36,740 nucleotides of DNA from Paludibacteraceae bacterium. GTDB lineage: Bacteria > Bacteroidota > Bacteroidia > Bacteroidales > Paludibacteraceae. The notes under the pieces are model-generated. The model worked only from the letters and a program-made list of their open reading frames with translations, ran no database searches and was not told where the DNA came from. The stretch covers positions 1-36,740 of the forward strand of contig JAEDFN010000015.1 of the NCBI GenBank assembly GCA_016292775.1, given 5' to 3'. The first letter of the stretch is position 1. Each line of letters opens with the position of its first letter. Positions 17,778 to 26,237 of this stretch are shown piece by piece. A program made the position numbers and the translations under genes.

Positions 17778-20120
17778 ATGAAATCAACTATAATTTCTTT
17801 TGCGCTGATATGTTTTTCCCTATTTTTATCAGTGAATTTTATTTCGGCAGCAGAAAGTAACGTGTTCATCGATAGTAGTTCCGATTCTACTGTAGTTGCC
17901 TCTGCCGAAACAAGTGCTGTACCCGAAGCGGTTAATCTGTTCGGCACAATAAAAGATGAAAACGGCGAACCTTTAATAGGAGCAACCCTCCTTTGGGCAG
18001 GTACAGACAAAGGTGTTATTACCGACCTTGAAGGTAAATTCTCTATATCCACTACTAACCAATCTGATTTACTTGTAGTTACTTATGTTGGATATAAACC
18101 TGATACCATTGATATCTCCAAATTGGACATTACTAAAGCTATTGAGTTGACAATGCAGCAAGAGTCGGTAGAACTTGAAACGGTAACTCTTACCGGTCGT
18201 GCCGCCTCTACAGTAAACAGTCGTGTTACTGCAGTGCAAACCACCACAATAGCAGGTGCGGAACTCTGCAAGGCTGCATGCTGTAATCTCTCGGAAAGTT
18301 TCGAAACTAATGCTTCTGTAGACGTGTCGTATTCCGATGCCGCTACAGGTGCTAAAACTATCAAACTCCTCGGTCTATCAGGTACTTATGTGCAACTCCT
18401 TACCGAGAATACCCCGGGCGTGCGTGGCCTTGCTCAAAATTTCGGTATGGAATACATCCCAGGCGTTTGGATGGAAAGTATCCAAGTAAGTAAGGGAACT
18501 TCCTCTGTGATAAATGGTTATGAGGCTACTACAGGTCAAATAAATGTAGAGTACTTAAAACCTCAAACTTCAGACCCTATCGCTATTAATGGTATGGTAA
18601 GCTCTACTGCTCGTGCAGAAATAAATGCTACAGGCGGTTGGAATATCAATGATAAATGGAGCACCGGTGTGCTCGCTCATTACAAAAACGAGAGCGTTGA
18701 GCATGACTCAAATAAAGACGGATTTATGGATTTGCCAAAAACTCAACAAGCTAACATCCTTAATCGTTGGTATGTAAAAGATGGTAACTATACCGGTCAA
18801 ATCCTTGTACGCGGACTTTACGACTCCCGTCATGGCGGACAATTATCTTCTTATGGTGAAGATAGATATAGCATCGATTTAAATACTTGGCGCTTGGATG
18901 CTTTTACTAAACATGGTTTCGTTTTTAATGAAGAAAAAGGTACCTCTATCGGTCTTATTTTTGCCGGTTCTTACCATAATCAAGATAACCTTTATGGTGT
19001 GCGTAAATATCATGGCGACCAAGGTAATTTTAATTTCAATGGTATTTTTCAAACAAATTTCACTGATGCTCACAAACTCGTAGCGGGATTAAGCCTTAAT
19101 TTCGATAATTACCGCGAGAATATGGTGGAAGATACAAAAGAGTATAATGCCGCACTCGGAGCACAATCTTTTGTTATGGACCGTGCAGAATGGACTCCCG
19201 GAGTTTTTGCCGAATATTCCTATAAATATCATGAGCACCTCTCTTTATTGGCAGGCGTTCGTGCCGATTGGAGTAGCCGTTACGGATTCTTCTTTACCCC
19301 ACGCTTTAATGTGCGTTATTCCCCTTGGGAATGGTGGAATTTACGCGCTTCTGTAGGTATGGGTTATCGTTCCCCTAATCTTTTTAGCGACTTTGCAAAT
19401 GTGTTACCAAGTGCTCGTAGAATTCTCGGCGATGTAAATAACCTTAATCAAGAGAGAGCCGTTAATGCAGGTATCAGCACCACTTTCTATATCCCTATTG
19501 CAGGTAGAGAACTCCAAATTTCCGCCGACTACTATTATACGCATTTCCTCGAAACTGTTATTATGGACCTCGATTCCGATCCTCATGCAGTTACATTCTC
19601 TAACCTTGATTACAAAAATGGAGGTCGCTCTTATGCCGGTAATTTCCAAGTGGAAGCAAGTATGGAAATCCTTAGAGGTTGGACTATGACTCTCGCTTAT
19701 CGTATGTCAGACGTGAAATATACTATCAATGGCGAGTTGGTGGAAAAACCACTTACAAACCGTTTTAAAGCACTTATTACTACCTCTTATCAAACCCCTC
19801 TAAAGCATTGGCAATTTGATGTTACCGCTCAATTTAATGGCGGCGGTAGAATGCCTACACCGGAGAAATATGCCGATGGTACATACTCTTGGAATCCGGA
19901 ATTCCCTTGGCATGAGCAACTTATGGCTCAAGTAACTCGCTATTTCCGTACTTGGAGTATCTATGTGGGCGCGGAAAATATGACTAACTTCACTCAGTCA
20001 AACCCAATTATCAGTGCGGATAATCCTTATAGCGGTAATTTTGATGCATCTATGGCATGGGGCCCTATTCATGGTTGGACGGTTTATGCCGGTTTCCGTT
20101 GGGCAATTAACAAAAAATAA
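17778..20120 (+). CDS. TonB-dependent receptor, probable metal-related
   Basis: 780 residues. Signal peptide about 1-24 (ending SAAE). A carboxypeptidase-regulatory-like domain spans about 53-130 (FGTIKDENGEPLIGATLLW, VVTYVGYKPDTI). The plug begins near 150 and holds an unusual cysteine cluster LCKAACC with C164, C168 and C169, followed by LSESFETNASVDVSYSDA and MESIQVSKGTSS. A 22-strand-type barrel makes up the rest and ends with an aromatic-rich terminal strand (WTVYAGFRWAINKK). It imports a ligand across the outer membrane with TonB energy. The plug cysteines and the flanking Cys/His-rich and HMA genes point to metal or metallophore traffic; the substrate is not identifiable. No SusD partner is present. 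Confidence 0.9.
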   Translation: MKSTIISFALICFSLFLSVNFISAAESNVFIDSSSDSTVVASAETSAVPEAVNLFGTIKDENGEPLIGATLLWAGTDKGVITDLEGKFSISTTNQSDLLVVTYVGYKPDTIDISKLDITKAIELTMQQESVELETVTLTGRAASTVNSRVTAVQTTTIAGAELCKAACCNLSESFETNASVDVSYSDAATGAKTIKLLGLSGTYVQLLTENTPGVRGLAQNFGMEYIPGVWMESIQVSKGTSSVINGYEATTGQINVEYLKPQTSDPIAINGMVSSTARAEINATGGWNINDKWSTGVLAHYKNESVEHDSNKDGFMDLPKTQQANILNRWYVKDGNYTGQILVRGLYDSRHGGQLSSYGEDRYSIDLNTWRLDAFTKHGFVFNEEKGTSIGLIFAGSYHNQDNLYGVRKYHGDQGNFNFNGIFQTNFTDAHKLVAGLSLNFDNYRENMVEDTKEYNAALGAQSFVMDRAEWTPGVFAEYSYKYHEHLSLLAGVRADWSSRYGFFFTPRFNVRYSPWEWWNLRASVGMGYRSPNLFSDFANVLPSARRILGDVNNLNQERAVNAGISTTFYIPIAGRELQISADYYYTHFLETVIMDLDSDPHAVTFSNLDYKNGGRSYAGNFQVEASMEILRGWTMTLAYRMSDVKYTINGELVEKPLTNRFKALITTSYQTPLKHWQFDVTAQFNGGGRMPTPEKYADGTYSWNPEFPWHEQLMAQVTRYFRTWSIYVGAENMTNFTQSNPIISADNPYSGNFDASMAWGPIHGWTVYAGFRWAINKK

Positions 20121-20259
20121 TAGGTATTCTATTATAAAATAAACTAATTCTGATTCTTTTAGTCAAATTTTAAAATCAAATCAATAATAGAGGTTGTTGA
20201 TAGTATTAGTAAATCAACACTTTAATATAGAAATAATTATTAACTATAAATTTTTATAT

Positions 20260-20682
20260 ATGAAAAAACTATTTTCAACATTGTCTTTATTGGCAATTTT
20301 TTGTGTAGCCGTTTTGGCAGAAAAACAAGTTGTAGCTCTTTATGTTCCGGGTATGGAATGTAATAATTGTAAAGAGAAAGTAAATAATGTACTCGCTTTT
20401 GAAAAGGGTGTACGTAAACTTTCTTATGATGTAGAAAAACGTACTGTTACAATTACTTTTGAGGATACAAAAACTAATGTAGAAACTCTTCAAAATTCAT
20501 TGGTTAAATATCTTAATTATAATTCTGAAGTTCTTTCATTAAATGGCGTGGAAAATAATGGAAATCATAAAGGCCACGATAAGAATGGAAAACATGAGGG
20601 ATGTACCGAAGATCATCATAACCAATGCCCTTCTACTTGCCCTTCAAAAAATCCTAAAAGTACAAGTACTTCAGAAAAATAA
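20260..20682 (+). CDS. Secreted heavy-metal-associated (HMA) domain protein
   Basis: Start chosen at ATG 20260 (140 aa), which gives a proper signal peptide (MKKLFSTLSLLAIFCVAVLA); the frame also opens 66 nt earlier but without sense. Residues about 24-95 form an HMA ferredoxin-like fold with the metal site GMECNNC (C34, C37), a DVEKRTVTITFED strand and a second helix. Residues 100-140 are a His/Cys-rich tail (HKGHDKNGKHEGC, HHNQCPSTC) that could add metal sites. Unlike cytosolic CopZ this one is exported, so it likely acts as a periplasmic metal chaperone or scavenger with the TonB receptor upstream (139-nt gap). Confidence 0.85.
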   Translation: MKKLFSTLSLLAIFCVAVLAEKQVVALYVPGMECNNCKEKVNNVLAFEKGVRKLSYDVEKRTVTITFEDTKTNVETLQNSLVKYLNYNSEVLSLNGVENNGNHKGHDKNGKHEGCTEDHHNQCPSTCPSKNPKSTSTSEK

Positions 20683-20724
20683 TAATTGAAATAGAAAGAA
20701 TAAGTCCGTTGTAGGGATACTATT

Positions 20725-20775
20725 AAACTGCACTCTAAAAGTTAGATACATACTTTTGGAGTGCAGTTTTTTTAT
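20725..20775 (+). terminator. IS-end-like palindrome acting as probable terminator
   Basis: AAACTGCACTCTAAAAGT (20725-20742) pairs with ACTTTTGGAGTGCAGTTT (20752-20769), 18 bp with one G-T wobble and a 9-nt loop, followed by T residues. It has the same core as the palindrome at 1915-1948 and looks derived from the ends of IS3-family elements. Placed 42 bp after the HMA gene, it would serve as its terminator. Confidence 0.65.
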
Positions 20776-21060
20776 TTGGTGTTTTTTTAATAGTCGCTCG
20801 GATCGCACGGAAACTTAAACTGAAAGAACCAATTCGTGGCTCATGTCAATGAAACCGGATAACTGATGACGGAATAGTGCCGTTTATATGCGGGATGGCG
20901 ATTTTCCTATCATACGAACTTGGATTTTCTGCAAGGTTTTTGACTGTAAAGTTGTAAAGAATTGTTGATATATGTAAGAAAAATCGCAATTATTTTGTTG
21001 ATAACCAAATATTTATACTAAATTTCAGTATCGACTAATAATCAAGCCCTGGTTAATATA
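20776..21060. other. Gene-free intergenic stretch
   Basis: About 285 bp with no open frame of note on either strand and no recognised RNA. It lies between the IS-end-like palindrome and the terminator at 21061, so it may be decayed mobile-element sequence, but I cannot identify a parent. Confidence 0.4.
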
Positions 21061-21088
21061 AAAGAGTTCGGTATATACCGAACTCTTT
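21061..21088. terminator. Perfect 28-nt palindrome, bidirectional terminator
   Basis: AAAGAGTTCGGT (21061-21072) and ACCGAACTCTTT (21077-21088) pair perfectly around ATAT. It lies downstream of the minus-strand operon ending at 21194 and downstream of the plus-strand metal locus, and can end transcription from both sides. Confidence 0.75.
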
Positions 21089-21193
21089 ACTTTTTACGTA
21101 TAACATTTATCTCGTTGAACTTTTGGGTCAATTCACCATGTAACGAACTATTTTTATGAAGACAAATTATATGAGTAGATTTGAAAATATCAT

Positions 21194-21820
21194 TTATTTT
21201 CTACCGAAGTCAGCCGGAATCTCTCCCCATTTCTCAGTATCCCATTTCAGTATTCTTGTCGTATAGCTGTTTTTCTCAAGCCATAGTTCCGCACGTTTAA
21301 TCAATTCAAAGAGTTCTACATTGTCTAACGTTTTAATTAGTTTAGTATTACACTTTCTGTTTCTTATCCAACTAATAGCCGTTTCACTATCGGAATAAAT
21401 TGCGTGGTTGAATCCTCGTAGTTTTAACAGCGACAATCCGTGTACTAAAGCTAAAAATTCTCCTATGTTATTAGTGCCTTCTTTGAATACTTTTGAGTGA
21501 AAAATCTCTTTGCCGGTCTCTAAATCAACACCGCGATACTCCATATCTCCGGGATTCCCGCTACATGCAGCATCTACACATATTGAAGGACGTACTATTT
21601 CTGTATTTCCTTTTGTATTGACAATAGCATTATTGTTTTTCTCTTTTTGTACGCATTGCCAATAGTTCATCTTAGAAGCGGCAATAGCCTCTGCTTCAGA
21701 GGAAAAACTTTTGTATTGTGCCCCTTCGTATTGGTGTATTGACTCTTTACACTCATCCCAATTGTTGAATATACCTTTTGTTCTGCCTTCCCAAACAACG
21801 TAATATTTCCGTTTTTTCAT
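21194..21820 (-). CDS. Viroplasmin-type ribonuclease H
   Basis: 208 residues. The N-terminal 3-47 is a viroplasmin/hybrid-binding domain (KYYVVWEGRTKGIFNNWDEC, YKSFSSEAEA) that grips RNA-DNA duplexes. Residues about 77-208 are the RNase H fold. The four metal ligands are D83 (CVDAAC), E121 (IGEFLALVHG), D144 (YSDSETA) and D204 in the terminal PADFGRK. It cleaves RNA in RNA-DNA hybrids, such as R-loops and primers. This architecture and end match Bacillus halodurans RNase H1 and Bacteroidota homologues. It is the last gene of the minus-strand operon, 36 nt after the SDR gene. Confidence 0.92.
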   Translation of the reverse strand: MKKRKYYVVWEGRTKGIFNNWDECKESIHQYEGAQYKSFSSEAEAIAASKMNYWQCVQKEKNNNAIVNTKGNTEIVRPSICVDAACSGNPGDMEYRGVDLETGKEIFHSKVFKEGTNNIGEFLALVHGLSLLKLRGFNHAIYSDSETAISWIRNRKCNTKLIKTLDNVELFELIKRAELWLEKNSYTTRILKWDTEKWGEIPADFGRK

Positions 21821-21856
21821 CTATAATTCTATTAAAAGACGGAGAAAGAAAAAATG

Positions 21857-22618
21857 TTACTTTTTACGTATAATATTTGTTGCGTTTGCTTGTGCTGTTG
21901 GAGTAACTACCAAGTCGTTGATACACACATGAGCAGGCAAAGTTACGGCAAAGCGAATAAGATTTGCAATATCATCTCCGTTTAGTGGAGTCATACCTTC
22001 GTAGGTTTTTGCAGCACGAACTTCATCGTTTTTAAAGCGCACTAAAGAGAATTCCGTTTCTACAGCTCCCGGGCAGATATTTGTTACTTTTATGCCGTAA
22101 GGCAACATATCTTGACGCATTGCTTTGCTTAATGCGTCAACGGCATGTTTTGTTGCGCAATATACGTTACCATTTGGATATACTTCTTTACCGGCTGTGG
22201 AGCAGATATTTACAATATGGCCGCTCTTACGGGAACACATCATTGGAGATACGGCTCTGGTTACGTAGAGAAGACCTTTTACGTTTGTGTCTATCATACG
22301 CTCCCAATCCTCTATAAGTCCTTCTTGGATAGGTTCCAGACCTACTGCAAGTCCTGCATTATTTACCAATACATCAATATTCTTCCATTCTGCAGACAAT
22401 GATGAAACTGCTTTTTCCACTTCCGATTGATTGCGTACGTCGAAACAAAGGATTAGAACTTTTACTTTATATTTTTCTTCAATCTCTTTTTTTATGTTTT
22501 CGAGACGATCGTTTCTACGGCCTGTTAATATTAAATTAAAACCTTCTGATGCAAGCGCTTTGGCTGTACCAAGTCCTATTCCGGAAGTGGCACCTGTAAT
22601 CATTGCAATTTTATTCAT
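21857..22618 (-). CDS. Short-chain dehydrogenase/reductase (YdfG-like)
   Basis: 253 residues, a classical SDR. NADP-binding TGATSGIG at 8-15 with an RR pair after the second strand (TGRRNDR), which favours NADPH. NNAG is at 86-89, and the catalytic set is N112, S140, Y153 and K157 (YCATK). The closest named group is the 3-hydroxy acid/serine dehydrogenase YdfG type; the substrate cannot be fixed from sequence. It is 24 nt after coaD in the same operon. Its last 21 nt are almost repeated at 21087-21107 beyond the RNase H gene. Confidence 0.9.
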   Translation of the reverse strand: MNKIAMITGATSGIGLGTAKALASEGFNLILTGRRNDRLENIKKEIEEKYKVKVLILCFDVRNQSEVEKAVSSLSAEWKNIDVLVNNAGLAVGLEPIQEGLIEDWERMIDTNVKGLLYVTRAVSPMMCSRKSGHIVNICSTAGKEVYPNGNVYCATKHAVDALSKAMRQDMLPYGIKVTNICPGAVETEFSLVRFKNDEVRAAKTYEGMTPLNGDDIANLIRFAVTLPAHVCINDLVVTPTAQANATNIIRKK

Positions 22619-22642
22619 GGTAATGTTTTGTTTTTTAGTTAT

Positions 22643-23098
22643 TTATTTTTTTGTTGGTAAATATTCCGTGATATTTTTGCCGAAAGAGTGTAATTCCCTT
22701 ACTATTGAAGAGGAGACATGTGATAATTCCGGTTTAGAAAAGAATAGTACCGTTTCTATGCCGTTTAACTTACGGTTTACATCTGCTATAGTAAGCTCGT
22801 ATTCGTAATCGGAAAAATTTCTAACTCCGCGTATAATATATTGTGCACCAATCGTTTGTGCAAGGTCGGTGGTTAGTGTATTATACGTGATAATTTCAAT
22901 TTTTTTGTTCCCTTCATAAAGTTCTTGCAGAGAGCTAAGTCGCTCCTCGAGTGGAAAATAGGGTTTCTTGTTTCTATTAATCCCTATGGCAATCACTACT
23001 TTATCGAATAGGGGAAGTGCACGCATAAGGATATCGTGATGCCCTATGGTATAGGGATCAAAACTTCCCGGGAATAGTGCTATTTTTGTCTCTGTCAT
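22643..23098 (-). CDS. coaD: Phosphopantetheine adenylyltransferase
   Basis: 151 residues. It catalyses the fourth step of coenzyme A synthesis, joining ATP and 4'-phosphopantetheine to give dephospho-CoA. The nucleotidyltransferase motif is FPGSFDPYTIGHHDI (T17, G19, H20), and the second signature is SHVSSSIVREL. The RGVRNFSDYEYE segment is typical of bacterial CoaD. Its ATG overlaps the stop of the lipoprotein gene upstream by 4 nt, so the two are translationally coupled. Confidence 0.96.
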   Translation of the reverse strand: MTETKIALFPGSFDPYTIGHHDILMRALPLFDKVVIAIGINRNKKPYFPLEERLSSLQELYEGNKKIEIITYNTLTTDLAQTIGAQYIIRGVRNFSDYEYELTIADVNRKLNGIETVLFFSKPELSHVSSSIVRELHSFGKNITEYLPTKK

Positions 23099-23550
23099 TG
23101 TTTTACAAAGGTTACGAAAGCATCAACAGGTTGCTCGTTTCCCACAATCCACATCTCCATAGAATCGAAATGTTTTTTGAGTGTCAATTGATTGTCGGTA
23201 ACAATGCCGATAATTGTGCAGTTTTCTTCCGGATCTTTTGTGTTTTCTCTAATCGTGAATTGGTACTCCCCATCAAGGTATTGGTAATTACCTTTGTACT
23301 CGTAAGAAAATTCCGGAATAGTACCGCTTGCTTTCATGCAAACCTGGGTGATAGTAAATTTATTTTCCCCTTCAAAAGTTATTGTAGATTGGTCGATATC
23401 AGGGTAATACTCTTGCATCCTATCACTATGAGTATAGTCTACCGACTCCACAATTATTGATTCCAATTTCCAAGTACCATCAAGGCTTTTATTGCTTCCG
23501 CATGAAATCAGTAGTATGGACGGTAAAATTAAGAGTAGAAATTTTTTCAT
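23095..23550 (-). CDS. Lipocalin-like lipoprotein
   Basis: 151 residues with lipobox LLISC and Cys17 as the lipid anchor. The mature part has the start LDGTWKLESI and beta-rich pattern of small lipocalin-like proteins of Bacteroidota (ITFEGENKFTITQ, YKGNYQYLDGEYQFTI). It has a paralogue directly upstream at 23575-24057 with the same layout. It is coupled to coaD by a 4-nt overlap. No enzymatic residues are visible, and the ligand is unknown. Confidence 0.75.
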   Translation of the reverse strand: MKKFLLLILPSILLISCGSNKSLDGTWKLESIIVESVDYTHSDRMQEYYPDIDQSTITFEGENKFTITQVCMKASGTIPEFSYEYKGNYQYLDGEYQFTIRENTKDPEENCTIIGIVTDNQLTLKKHFDSMEMWIVGNEQPVDAFVTFVKQ

Positions 23551-23574
23551 ATTGTGAGTAATAGTTACAATTAT

Positions 23575-24057
23575 TTATTTTTCATCCATGACACGTTCGA
23601 ACTCGTAGTATAAAGAAGATGATGAGTCAACCATATCCTTTACAAAATCCGGAAGGTCTTTGTAGAAATCCATATCTTTGATAGGCATTGTAATAGTCAT
23701 AAAACTATTGTCGGTAACAACTGCATTCGGGAAGTTATACATGTTGTTATCGCTTTTTACATTTGTAAAGATGCAAATGCCTTCTTCATAACGATATTCG
23801 TAGTTGCCTGTTACTTCTGTAGCATCGCACACATTTAATTCAAAAGTGTAGTTATTTTCTTCAGGATAGAAAAATAGGTGGGTATTTGTTTTCATGCAAT
23901 CGTCAATCAAAGCGTCAAATATTTTTGAATTAAATACATCAATGCTACCCAACTTAAATGTTTTAAGTTCCCAACGTCCTACAAGATTAGGTTTTGGAGT
24001 ACATCCGGCAAATAGTAATACTATTATTGCACTGATAAAAAATATTTTTCTTCTCAT
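23575..24057 (-). CDS. Lipocalin-like lipoprotein, paralogue of the neighbour
   Basis: 160 residues with lipobox LLFAGC and Cys19 as the lipid anchor. The mature protein begins with LVGRWELKTFKLGS, aligning with LDGTWKLESIIVES of the next gene; both then have a strand near a conserved CMK(T/A) and a NYEYR/NYQYL strand. A tandem duplication is the simplest explanation. It lies 20 nt after glmM and 24 nt before its paralogue. Function unknown; a role at the envelope near cell-wall precursor genes is only a guess. Confidence 0.72.
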   Translation of the reverse strand: MRRKIFFISAIIVLLFAGCTPKPNLVGRWELKTFKLGSIDVFNSKIFDALIDDCMKTNTHLFFYPEENNYTFELNVCDATEVTGNYEYRYEEGICIFTNVKSDNNMYNFPNAVVTDNSFMTITMPIKDMDFYKDLPDFVKDMVDSSSSLYYEFERVMDEK

Positions 24058-24077
24058 AATAAATTAAATTTTTTGGT

Positions 24078-25466
24078 TTATAAATTCGTAATAAAGTTAT
24101 ATGCTTGATTAGCCAATTCTTCAGCAGTTGCTACCGATTTAGCTTCAGTATATATTCGAATTATAGGTTCGGTGTTTGATTTACGCATGTGTATCCAACC
24201 TTTTTCTGTGGTAACTTTTACTCCGTCAATGGTGCTGATTTCGTTTCCGGGTATAGAGTAGTGCTTTTTTATCTCTTTAAGAACGTTGTTAACATTGGTA
24301 TCGGCAGAGAGAGTTACTTTCTTCTTTACCATGTAATAGTTAGGATATTTAGCTCTTAATTCGCTTGTTTTGAGTTTTGAATGAGCGAGGTGGGATAAGA
24401 ATAGAGCTATGCCTACGAGGGCGTCTCTGCCGTAGTGAGATTCAGGGTAAATTACACCACCATTTCCTTCTCCACCTATTATGGCGTTACATTTCTTCAT
24501 TTTTGCCACTACGTTAACTTCGCCTACTGCGGCGCCAAAATAGTGTTTTTTATATCCGCGAGTAACGTCGGCAAGTGCTGAAGTGGAACTTAAATTGGAC
24601 ACTGTATTTCCCGGGGTGTGGCTGAGTACGTAGTCGGATACCGACACTAATGTATACTCTTCGCCGAACATCTCTCCGTTTTCACAAACTATTGCAAGGC
24701 GGTCTACATCAGGGTCTACAACGAAACCTACGTCAGCTTTGGCGCTCTTCATCTTTTCTGAAATCTCCGTCAAATTCTCAGGGAGTGGTTCTGGATTGTG
24801 TGCGAAATGGCCTGTAGGTTCGCAGTTTAGCATCTCTATCTGTTCTACTCCGAGGGCTTTTAATAATTTAGGTATTGCTATACCTCCAACTGAGTTGACA
24901 CAGTCGATGACTACTTTGAAATTGGCGGCTTTAATAGCTTCAACATCTACAAGAGCCAATTTGAGCACCGCTTTAATATGTTTCTCTTCGTATTTTTCTT
25001 TATATGTGCAACTGCCGATGTTGTCTATCTCGCTGTATGTAACGTTTTTGCTGTTCGACATCTTCAGCATCTCCTTCCCTTCGGCATTACTCAAAAATTC
25101 GCCTTTTTCATTAAGGAGTTTAAGCGCATTCCATTGTTTTGGGTTATGGCTTGCTGTAAGGATGATACCGCCGTCGGCACCTTCCATTGTTACTGCCAAT
25201 TCCGTTGTAGGGGTGGTTGCTAATCCGATATTTATTACGTCACAGCCACATCCTATCAGAGTGCCGGTGACGATATCGTTGACCATCTCGCCGGAGATTC
25301 TTGCATCTCTGCCTACTACTATTTTGCATCTTTCTTTGTTACGGTATTTCTTTAACCATTGAGCGTAACCTGTGGTAAATTTTACTATGTCTATTGGGGA
25401 TAAACCTTCGCTAACGGCACCGCCAATAGTACCTCTTATTCCGGAAATAGATTTAACTAATGTCAT
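24078..25466 (-). CDS. glmM: Phosphoglucosamine mutase
   Basis: 462 residues of the alpha-D-phosphohexomutase family. The phosphoserine loop is LTASHNPKQWNALK with S106. The metal loop is DPDVDRLAIV, the sugar-binding loop GEGNGGVIY and the phosphate-binding loop RKSNTEPIIRI. It interconverts glucosamine-6- and -1-phosphate on the way to UDP-GlcNAc for peptidoglycan and LPS. Phosphomannomutase or phosphoglucomutase activity cannot be fully excluded, but the length and motifs match the Bacteroidota GlmM. It begins 2 nt after the upstream lipoprotein gene's stop. Confidence 0.88.
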   Translation of the reverse strand: MTLVKSISGIRGTIGGAVSEGLSPIDIVKFTTGYAQWLKKYRNKERCKIVVGRDARISGEMVNDIVTGTLIGCGCDVINIGLATTPTTELAVTMEGADGGIILTASHNPKQWNALKLLNEKGEFLSNAEGKEMLKMSNSKNVTYSEIDNIGSCTYKEKYEEKHIKAVLKLALVDVEAIKAANFKVVIDCVNSVGGIAIPKLLKALGVEQIEMLNCEPTGHFAHNPEPLPENLTEISEKMKSAKADVGFVVDPDVDRLAIVCENGEMFGEEYTLVSVSDYVLSHTPGNTVSNLSSTSALADVTRGYKKHYFGAAVGEVNVVAKMKKCNAIIGGEGNGGVIYPESHYGRDALVGIALFLSHLAHSKLKTSELRAKYPNYYMVKKKVTLSADTNVNNVLKEIKKHYSIPGNEISTIDGVKVTTEKGWIHMRKSNTEPIIRIYTEAKSVATAEELANQAYNFITNL

Positions 25467-25468
25467 AA

Positions 25469-25993
25469 TTATTTTGGTATTTTTCTTATTCGTAATTCAT
25501 AGAAATATGGAGTTACAACCGATTGATTTCTACCTATTTGTGATGGTACTATTATTTTGGCTCTTGACTCTCCTCGTTTCATAGCTTCAAAAGCCGTTTG
25601 CCAACCTTCACAACTGTTGGTTAAACTACCGTAAGTGATTTCCGTCGGGTATGGTCGGTCTTGCGTGGTGAGATAATCTTCTACGATAGGGTTTTCGTCT
25701 AATGTAGACTGTGAATATCTAAGTATAAAGGTGTCGCCATGTCGAAGTGTGTCGCCTTCCCCTTTGGATAATAGTTGGAAATATAGACCATTCTCATAGA
25801 GATACATCTCATTTTCTGCAAAAACAGAGTCCTCCGGAAATTCATCCAACACTACAATATTATTCCTTGTCAACCAGTCTGCTATAAGGTTTTCTTCCTC
25901 TTTCAGCTCTTGAGAATAGGTTTTCGTATCAGGGCAGGAGGTCATAAGCATTAATATTCCTAACCCCAGTAAAAGTATTAGTTTATTTTTCAT
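25469..25993 (-). CDS. DUF4827/FKBP-like lipoprotein
   Basis: 174 residues with lipobox LMTSC and Cys20 as the lipid anchor. The mature part resembles the DUF4827 family, which has an FKBP-like core: an early helix (EEENLIADWLTRNNIVVL), LYFQLLSKGEGDTLRHGDTF, then GWQTAFEAMKRGESRAKIIVPS, which has the shape of the GWxEAL..M..G......IP segment of FKBP-type prolyl isomerases. Catalytic aromatic residues are only partly kept, so it may be a binding rather than an enzymatic domain. It is the first gene of the seven-gene operon. Confidence 0.75.
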   Translation of the reverse strand: MKNKLILLLGLGILMLMTSCPDTKTYSQELKEEENLIADWLTRNNIVVLDEFPEDSVFAENEMYLYENGLYFQLLSKGEGDTLRHGDTFILRYSQSTLDENPIVEDYLTTQDRPYPTEITYGSLTNSCEGWQTAFEAMKRGESRAKIIVPSQIGRNQSVVTPYFYELRIRKIPK

Positions 25994-26047
25994 TTTAATG
26001 AATCTATTCGTTTAATTACTAACGATGTAAATCGTGATTATATTTCT

Positions 26048-26056
26048 GCAAAGATA
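26048..26056 (-). promoter_or_regulatory. -7 element for the glmM-coaD operon
   Basis: On the minus strand this reads TATCTTTGC, a perfect TAnnTTTG box. It is about 54 nt upstream of the first start at 25993. A clear TTTG is not seen at the -33 position. It is back to back with the tRNA promoter at 26104. Confidence 0.65.
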
Positions 26057-26103
26057 CAAAAAATATTTTATTTGGAAGTTTATAAAATAAAATATGAAAA
26101 AAA

Positions 26104-26135
26104 TTTGTTAGTGTCAGAAAAATTCCGTTATTTTG
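26104..26135 (+). promoter_or_regulatory. Promoter of tRNA-Arg
   Basis: TTTG at 26104-26107 and TTATTTTG at 26128-26135 fit the -33 and -7 elements with 20 nt between (one mismatch in the -7 box). It lies 26 nt upstream of the mature tRNA 5' end. Confidence 0.55.
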
Positions 26136-26161
26136 CAGTGAGGATTGAGCCTCAAAATAAT

Positions 26162-26235
26162 GGTCTCGTAGCTCAGCTGGATAGAGCAACAGCCTTCTAA
26201 GCTGTGGGTCGTGGGTTCGAATCCCGCCGGGATCA
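26162..26235 (+). tRNA. tRNA-Arg (anticodon TCT)
   Basis: 74 nt fold into a full cloverleaf. The acceptor GGTCTCG pairs with CGGGATC (two G-U wobbles), with discriminator A. The D arm is GCTC/GAGC. The anticodon stem ACAGC/GCTGT holds the loop CTTCTAA with anticodon TCT, which reads AGA/AGG. The T arm is GTGGG/CCCGC with TTCGAAT. CCA is not encoded. An accessory gene stretch follows, as is common at tRNA loci used by integrating elements, but I find no repeat of its 3' end in the window. Confidence 0.96.
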
Positions 26236-26237
26236 CG

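Noticed and set aside
21087..21200. Minus-strand open frame ending in INVIRKK beyond the RNase H gene
   Set aside because: It follows a TAG in the same frame and has no usable start codon. The likeness to the SDR end is explained by the 21-bp direct repeat.
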